Of a stretch of DNA of 7,386 nt, positions 3,189 through 7,386 are shown piece after piece. The position numbers were made by a program, and so were the translations under genes. The notes under the pieces are model-generated. The model ran no database searches. It had not been told where the DNA came from and saw nothing but the letters and a program-made list of their open reading frames with translations. Source of the stretch: Pyrobaculum sp. (GTDB lineage Archaea > Thermoproteota > Thermoprotei > Thermoproteales > Thermoproteaceae); NCBI GenBank assembly GCA_009903905.1, contig WYEI01000226.1, positions 1-7,386 on the forward strand. The letters run 5' to 3'. The number at the start of each line of letters is the position of its first letter. Within the stretch, counting starts at the first letter, position 1.

Positions 3189-5939
3189 CTAGCTAGTTTT
3201 GCCCTGCCTGGCCAATATGGCGGCTTGAGCCGCGGCCAGCCTTGCCAGCGGGACTCTGAAGGGGGAGGCGCTTACGTAGTCCACCTTTGTCTTGTGGAAG
3301 AAGTGTATAGACCTGGGGTCTCCGCCGTGTTCCCCGCAGACGCCGACTTCTATAGCTGGGTTAACCTCCTTGGCGGCGGCGGATGCGTATTCCACAAGCT
3401 TGCCGACGCCCTTAACGTCTATGGTCTCGAAGGGGTTGGCGTCGAGGATCTTCAGCTCTAGGTACTGCGGTATGAACTTGTTCTCCGCGTCGTCGCGGCT
3501 GAAGCTAAACACCGCCTGCGTTAGGTCGTTTGTGCCGAAGCTTATGAAGTCTACGTGTTTCGCTATCTCGTCTATCGTTAGGCATCCCCGCACCGTCTCT
3601 ATCATGGTTCCGATCTTCACGTCTAGCTTCACGTCGAATTCCCTCTCCACGTCTCTAAGCGCGGGGAGTATAGCCCTCTCCTTTACGTAGATGATTTCTC
3701 TCACGTCGGAGACCTGCGGGATCATGATCTCCACCACGGGTCTGTAGCCCTCTTTCTTCAACTCGGCGGTGGCCTCCAGAATGGCTTTGTTTAGGTAGTA
3801 GTAGAAGTCTGGATGCGTCACGCCGACTCTCACGCCTCTGTGGCCGAGCATCGGGTTTGCCTCCTGCAACGTCTTTATGCGGCGGTACAGCTTCTCCAGG
3901 CTCGACGCGTCTTCACCCCGCATCTTCCTCTGGTGGATCTGCTCCAGGACCTCCTCCGGCTTAGGCAGGAATTCGTGAAGCGGCGGATCGATAAGCCTCA
4001 CTATGACCGGTAGCCCGTCCATTATCTTAAACACCTCCTTGAAGTCGCTTTTCAACATCTTGTAGAGCCTCTCCAGATGGGGCCTCCTCTCCTCTGGGGA
4101 CTCCGCCAATATGATACTCCGCAGGAGCTCCAGGCGCTCTGGCTTTCGGAACATACGCTCTATCCTGAGCAGGCCGATGCCTTGTGCGCCGAATTTCCGC
4201 GCAATTGCGGCGTCTTCCGGTAGATCCGCGTTTGCCCTGACCCCCAGGCGTCTGTACCCGTCGGCCCACTCCAAAAGCTCCTTGAGCTCCGGGATGAGCT
4301 CAGCCTCTATGGTCGGCACAGTGCCCACGTATATATTGCCGGTATGTCCGTCGATTGTGACCCAGTCCCCCTCCCTTATAACTACATCGCCTATCTTCAT
4401 GTACTTCTCCTCCTCATGTATCTCGACAGCCTCCGCGCCGACCACGGCAGGCTTGCCTATGGCCCTGGCAACCACAGCAGCGTGGCTAGTCATTCCGCCT
4501 CGGCTCGTCAAGACCCCCACAGCTGCGTAGAAGCCGTGCACGTCATCCGGCTTGGTCTCTACCCTAGCCAGTATTACGCGTCTGCCCTGCGCCGCCCATC
4601 TAACGGCGTCGTCTGGGTCGAACACCACCTGGCCTGAAACCGCGCCGGGGCTCGCGGGCAGGCCCTGAGCCACGGGCTTCGCCTTAGCCTTGGGGTCGAT
4701 CCGCGGGTACAGCAACTGCAACACATGGTCGGGACTTACGTAGAGGAGGGCGTCCTCCTTTGTGATTACCCCCTCTTTTGCCATGTCCACAGCTGTTTTA
4801 ACCCTGGCCAACGCCGTCATCTTGGCGTTTCTTGCCTGTAGGAAGTAGAGCACCCCCCTTTCAACCGTGAACTCCACGTCTTGCACGTCTTTGTTGACTT
4901 TTTCAAGGAGTTTCACGCCCCGGTAAAGCTCCTCGTAGAGGTGTGGAAACCTCTTTCTAAACTCTTCGATATCCATGGGGGTCCTTATGCCGGCCACCAC
5001 GTCTTCGCCCTGCGCCACCGGCAGGAACTCGCCGTAGAGCCTGTTTTCCCCCGTGGCCACGTCTCTGCTAAACACAACGCCGGTCCCCGAGTCCCATCCC
5101 ACGTTTCCGAAGACCATCGTCACCACGTTGACGGCGGTGCAGTCCGCGATGTCCGGCGTGATTTTTTCAATTATTCTGTAGAAGATGGCCCGTGGACTCA
5201 TCCAAGACCTAAAAACCGCCTTGACAGCGAGGCGCAGCTGCTCCCACGGCTCCTGTGGGAAGCCTCCCCTCTCCCGCCTTATGACCTCCTTAAACCTCTC
5301 CACAGCCTCCTTTAAGCCCTCTAGGGGGACGTCCGGGTCGTCCTTAACGCCGTACTTCTTCTTTATCTCTTCCCAGGTCGAGGAGAAGAGCTTCTCGTCT
5401 ATTGAAAGCACGATTTTCCCAAACATCTGGAGGAATCTCCGGTAGGCGTCGTAGGCAAACCACTCGTTGCCGGTCTGTTTAGCCAAGCCCTTGACGGTCT
5501 CGTCGTTGAGCCCTAGGTTGAGGACCGTATCCATCATACCCGGCATAGAAACCGCCGCGCCGCTTCTAACAGACACAAGCAACGGATTTTCGGGGTCGCC
5601 GAATCTCTTGCCGGTCTTCCTCTCCAGCTCCTTCACGTATTTCACTATCTGGCTCCACATGTCTTCTGGTAGCTCCAAGCTGTCGATGACGGAATGTAGT
5701 TTTTTAATCGCCTCGTCTCTCACCTCGGGAGGAGGATTTTTGAGAAGAACCGCTTCAAGTTGCGTTATTTCGTCTCTCCTCGGCTCGTAGAACTTTTTAC
5801 AAGCCTCTGTGGTGACAATGAAGCCAGGCGGCACCCGGAGACCAAGCTGAGTCATCTGGATAAGGCTCGCGCCCTTCCCGCCAAACACCTTCTTGTTCTT
5901 ATAATCAGCCTCCTCGAAGCTGTATACGTACTTATGCAT
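3189..5939 (-). CDS. ppdK: pyruvate, phosphate dikinase
   Basis: The enzyme interconverts pyruvate + ATP + Pi and phosphoenolpyruvate + AMP + PPi in the cytoplasm, linking glycolysis and gluconeogenesis in Thermoproteales. All parts are present in 916 residues: the N-terminal ATP-grasp nucleotide domain with GGKGASLIQM (20-29) and SVRSGAAVSMPGMMDTVLN (123-141); the phosphohistidine domain GGMTSHAAVVAR (481-492) with catalytic His486; the PEP/pyruvate barrel with GLLRIERMF (589-597), VRLIDPPLHEFLP (647-659), the metal-binding IGTMIE (776-781), FISFGTNDLTQ (798-808) and CGEHGG with catalytic Cys868. The swivelling-domain layout and DPPLHEFLP point to the dikinase rather than PEP synthase, which has GGRTCHAA-like sequence and about 800 residues. 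The ATG at 5937-5939 lies 24 bases after a TTTAAA box, indicating a leaderless message. No defects are seen. Confidence 0.96.
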   Translation of the reverse strand: MHKYVYSFEEADYKNKKVFGGKGASLIQMTQLGLRVPPGFIVTTEACKKFYEPRRDEITQLEAVLLKNPPPEVRDEAIKKLHSVIDSLELPEDMWSQIVKYVKELERKTGKRFGDPENPLLVSVRSGAAVSMPGMMDTVLNLGLNDETVKGLAKQTGNEWFAYDAYRRFLQMFGKIVLSIDEKLFSSTWEEIKKKYGVKDDPDVPLEGLKEAVERFKEVIRRERGGFPQEPWEQLRLAVKAVFRSWMSPRAIFYRIIEKITPDIADCTAVNVVTMVFGNVGWDSGTGVVFSRDVATGENRLYGEFLPVAQGEDVVAGIRTPMDIEEFRKRFPHLYEELYRGVKLLEKVNKDVQDVEFTVERGVLYFLQARNAKMTALARVKTAVDMAKEGVITKEDALLYVSPDHVLQLLYPRIDPKAKAKPVAQGLPASPGAVSGQVVFDPDDAVRWAAQGRRVILARVETKPDDVHGFYAAVGVLTSRGGMTSHAAVVARAIGKPAVVGAEAVEIHEEEKYMKIGDVVIREGDWVTIDGHTGNIYVGTVPTIEAELIPELKELLEWADGYRRLGVRANADLPEDAAIARKFGAQGIGLLRIERMFRKPERLELLRSIILAESPEERRPHLERLYKMLKSDFKEVFKIMDGLPVIVRLIDPPLHEFLPKPEEVLEQIHQRKMRGEDASSLEKLYRRIKTLQEANPMLGHRGVRVGVTHPDFYYYLNKAILEATAELKKEGYRPVVEIMIPQVSDVREIIYVKERAILPALRDVEREFDVKLDVKIGTMIETVRGCLTIDEIAKHVDFISFGTNDLTQAVFSFSRDDAENKFIPQYLELKILDANPFETIDVKGVGKLVEYASAAAKEVNPAIEVGVCGEHGGDPRSIHFFHKTKVDYVSASPFRVPLARLAAAQAAILARQGKTS

Positions 5940-6060
5940 ATACTAGTGAAATTAGGGATATTTAAAGATTTATCCCATATAAAAATTTAAAGAAGATTTA
6001 GTATAAATAAAGAGCAATATAAATATTTGTTTGGGAATAATTCTGTCATTATATATAATG
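5940..6060. other. AT-rich intergenic island between ppdK and the hydrolase gene
   Basis: By hand count about 20% GC, against well over 50% in the flanking genes. Both neighbours are on the - strand, so the island must hold the 3' end of the hydrolase message and the ppdK promoter. At its right edge 6047-6060 is a perfect 14-base palindrome, CATTATATATAATG, directly next to the hydrolase stop codon at 6061-6063. T-runs on the - strand (ACAAATATTTATA and TTAAATTTTTATA) could end transcription. I found no convincing ORF in it. Confidence 0.6.
5958..5968 (-). promoter_or_regulatory. TATA box of ppdK
   Basis: On the - strand CTTTAAATA (about 5959-5967, core TTTAAA 5961-5966) is centred about 25 bases before the ppdK ATG at 5939, giving transcription that begins at or next to the start codon. 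A second AT-rich box, TTTTATATG (near 5976-5985), could give a longer 5' end of roughly 15 bases. No ribosome binding site precedes the ATG. Confidence 0.6.
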
Positions 6061-6867
6061 TTAATTTATTCTCCACATGCCGTTTTCATCAATGTAAACT
6101 CTACCCTCTCTGCTCAGCTTTGATAACACCGCCCTCACCGTGGTCATCGTCAGCAACACGTTCTCCCACCCATGCTCAGCCGCAGAGGCCTTAATCACCC
6201 TCACCGAAACGGCGGTTAGTTCCCCCGGTAGCGCGTCAACCACCAGCTTAACCGCCCTCTCCACAGCCGCTCTGTTTGCCTCTATCATCTCCACGATCCT
6301 CCTGCGGCTGGCCGCCACGGGGCCGTGTCCCATCACCAGCATCTCGGGCTCCAGCGACCTGATGCGCTCTAGCGACGCCAGAAACGCGTCGACGTCCATG
6401 AGGTAGGGCACGCCGTATTTCTCCAGCACCTTCTCCCCAAAGAGGGCATCGCCGGCGTAGAGGACCCCCTCGGCGTAGAAGCCCACATGGCCGAAGGTGT
6501 GTCCCGGCAACGGCACGACCTCAAAGGGGCCGACCCGGTCGCCTGGCTTAACCAAGCCCGCGACCTTCAAGTCGTTGCCTTTATACACCGCGTTTTCCAT
6601 ATAGACGCCGTGTGTGAAGAAGAGCCGCGCCTTGACGCTGGAGACAAACAGCTCCTCGCCCCAGGGGGCGTAGACCTCGGCGCCCTCAGGCGTGGCGGTG
6701 AGGTGATCCGCGTGGAAATGCGTCAAGAGGACAACTGGCGTGTTGCCTACCCCGGCGACGATTTCGGCCGCCCTCTCCGCTGGCTGGCCAGGGTCGACGA
6801 CGTATCTCCCGGCGATTAAGGTATTGGGCGACCCACGGAGGAGTTTTATCCCCTTCCTCAGCTCCAT
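6061..6867 (-). CDS. metallo-beta-lactamase-fold hydrolase (MBL superfamily)
   Basis: The 268 residues show the full dinuclear metal site: HFHADH (residues 50-55, HxHxDH), His123 in PGHTFGH (121-127), Asp140 in GDALFG and His181 in MGHGP. This spacing is that of glyoxalase II/LACTB2-like hydrolases rather than drug-hydrolysing lactamases. After about residue 185 the chain is helical and ends in a segment resembling a small winged helix (TMTTVRAVLSKLSREGRVYI, about 241-260, then DENGMWRIN), as in LACTB2-type enzymes, where it shapes the substrate cleft. Candidate substrates are thioesters, phosphodiesters or RNA; the sequence does not decide. Cytoplasmic, with no signal peptide. The ATG at 6865-6867 lies 25 bases from a shared TATA-like octamer, so the message is probably leaderless. 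It is divergent from the DUF1028 gene. Confidence 0.88.
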   Translation of the reverse strand: MELRKGIKLLRGSPNTLIAGRYVVDPGQPAERAAEIVAGVGNTPVVLLTHFHADHLTATPEGAEVYAPWGEELFVSSVKARLFFTHGVYMENAVYKGNDLKVAGLVKPGDRVGPFEVVPLPGHTFGHVGFYAEGVLYAGDALFGEKVLEKYGVPYLMDVDAFLASLERIRSLEPEMLVMGHGPVAASRRRIVEMIEANRAAVERAVKLVVDALPGELTAVSVRVIKASAAEHGWENVLLTMTTVRAVLSKLSREGRVYIDENGMWRIN

Positions 6868-6917
6868 ATGTCTGCACCGTGGGCAGTATATATTTATTTG
6901 GGGATGATACCTACTTC
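6868..6917. promoter_or_regulatory. compact divergent promoter sharing one TATA-like element
   Basis: Only 50 bases separate the two divergent start codons. A single AT block holds TATATTTA at 6889-6896 (TAAATATA on the - strand). Its centre, 6892.5, is 25.5 bases from the first base of the hydrolase ATG (6867) and 25.5 bases from that of the DUF1028 ATG (6918). Both genes therefore appear leaderless and served by one bidirectional element, which implies that their expression is linked or mutually exclusive. Confidence 0.55.
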
Positions 6918-7386
6918 ATGACATTTTCTATCGTAGCCACAGACGGCGTCGACGTGGGTGTGGCTGTTGCCTCTAAATTCGTCGCAGTAGGTGCATTTGT
7001 ACCCCACGGGGAGGCGGGGGTAGGCGCCGTGGCCACTCAATGCTATGCCAATCCAAGACTGGGCAAGGCCGTTCTTGCGTTGATAAGACAGGGGTTGACG
7101 GCGAGGGAGGCCGTGGAGAAAGCCCTGGCGCAGGACCCCAGTAAGGAGCAGAGGCAGATAGGCGCGGTTGACATAAGAGGCAACGCCTACGGCTTCACCG
7201 GCGTGGAATGCCCAGAGCACGCAGGCCACGTAGTTGGAAGCGGCTTCGTAGCCTCTGGCAACATCCTCGCAGGTCCGCAGGTTGTCGAGGCTATGGCCAG
7301 GGCTTTTGAGACGCAGAGGGGGGAGCTGGTGGATAAGCTACTTGCGGCGCTTGAGGCGGGGGAAAAGGCGGGAGGCGACAGAAGAG
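6918..7386 (+). CDS. DUF1028 family protein (Ntn-hydrolase-like), right-edge partial
   Basis: The frame opens with ATG at 6918 and runs off the right edge after 156 complete codons, so the stop and C-terminus are outside. It begins MTFSIVATDG and has the hallmarks of the DUF1028 family: GVAVASKFVAVGAFVPHGEA (residues 14-33), GVGAVATQCYAN (34-45), RQIGAVD (78-84), a GNILAGPQVVEAM segment (about 119-131) and LLAALEAGEKAGGDRR (about 141-156) at the edge. The family is predicted to have an Ntn-hydrolase fold, but its substrate is not established to my knowledge; in bacteria some members lie near peptidase genes. No signal peptide, and no ribosome site before the ATG, consistent with a leaderless start from the divergent promoter just upstream. 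Confidence 0.88.
   Translation, partial: MTFSIVATDGVDVGVAVASKFVAVGAFVPHGEAGVGAVATQCYANPRLGKAVLALIRQGLTAREAVEKALAQDPSKEQRQIGAVDIRGNAYGFTGVECPEHAGHVVGSGFVASGNILAGPQVVEAMARAFETQRGELVDKLLAALEAGEKAGGDRR

Noticed and set aside
4027..4269. 80-residue - strand ORF within ppdK, and several + strand ORFs of 66-144 residues across 3183-5790
   Set aside because: All lie within the ppdK coding region in other frames and show no independent start signals or family features.
6894..7229. 111-residue - strand ORF at the right end
   Set aside because: Antisense shadow of the DUF1028 gene, whose + strand frame is open to the window edge and matches the family closely.
1..7386. CRISPR array, insertion sequence ends, rRNA or riboswitch
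   Set aside because: No regularly spaced direct repeats, no transposase-like frame with flanking inverted repeats, and no rRNA-like or known aptamer sequence were seen on reading both strands.

Overview
The window looks like a chromosomal segment of a hyperthermophilic archaeon of the order Thermoproteales, most likely Pyrobaculum or a close relative. This is inferred from four things: a tRNA gene carrying two small non-canonical introns, several genes whose start codon sits about 24-26 bases from a TATA-like box (leaderless transcripts, often GTG starts), high GC in genes against very AT-rich promoters, and archaeal-type protein families. I could not run a database search, so the genus is an inference.

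Layout. Positions 1-1800 are accessory in character. They hold the 3' end of an unrecognised + strand gene (to 250), a small secreted-protein gene on the - strand broken by an in-frame TAG (328-636, not visible as one ORF), and a 113-residue - strand protein of unknown function with its own promoter (662-1003). Next come a - strand fragment resembling only the C-terminal half of a ParA/MinD-type ATPase (1045-1434) and an opposing + strand gene for a probable membrane-anchored winged-helix protein (about 1372-1797). The last two collide near 1330-1370, as if two damaged genes were joined. All of this lies directly beyond the 3' end of a tRNA gene, the usual archaeal integration spot.

Positions 1866-1983 (- strand) encode tRNA-Cys(GCA). 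The mature tRNA folds perfectly only after removing a 27-nt intron in the anticodon stem and a 17-nt intron in the T-loop. Its TATA box overlaps the stop codon of the next gene.

Positions 2009-7386 are conserved core. On the - strand are dph6 (diphthine-ammonia ligase) coupled by an ATGA overlap to a 90-residue protein, a full pyruvate phosphate dikinase (ppdK, 916 residues) and a metallo-beta-lactamase-fold hydrolase with a C-terminal helical/winged-helix tail. On the + strand a DUF1028 family gene runs off the right edge. Its start and the hydrolase start are exactly equidistant from one shared TATA-like octamer. The gap at 2971-3188 holds two competing short ORFs and a good + strand TATA box. 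The gap at 5940-6060 is an AT-rich promoter/terminator island.

How they act together: ppdK interconverts pyruvate and phosphoenolpyruvate, a central step of glycolysis/gluconeogenesis in this order; dph6 completes diphthamide on elongation factor 2; tRNA-Cys serves translation. I see no operon that makes a single new pathway. The most unusual content is the split tRNA-Cys and the gene wreckage beside it.
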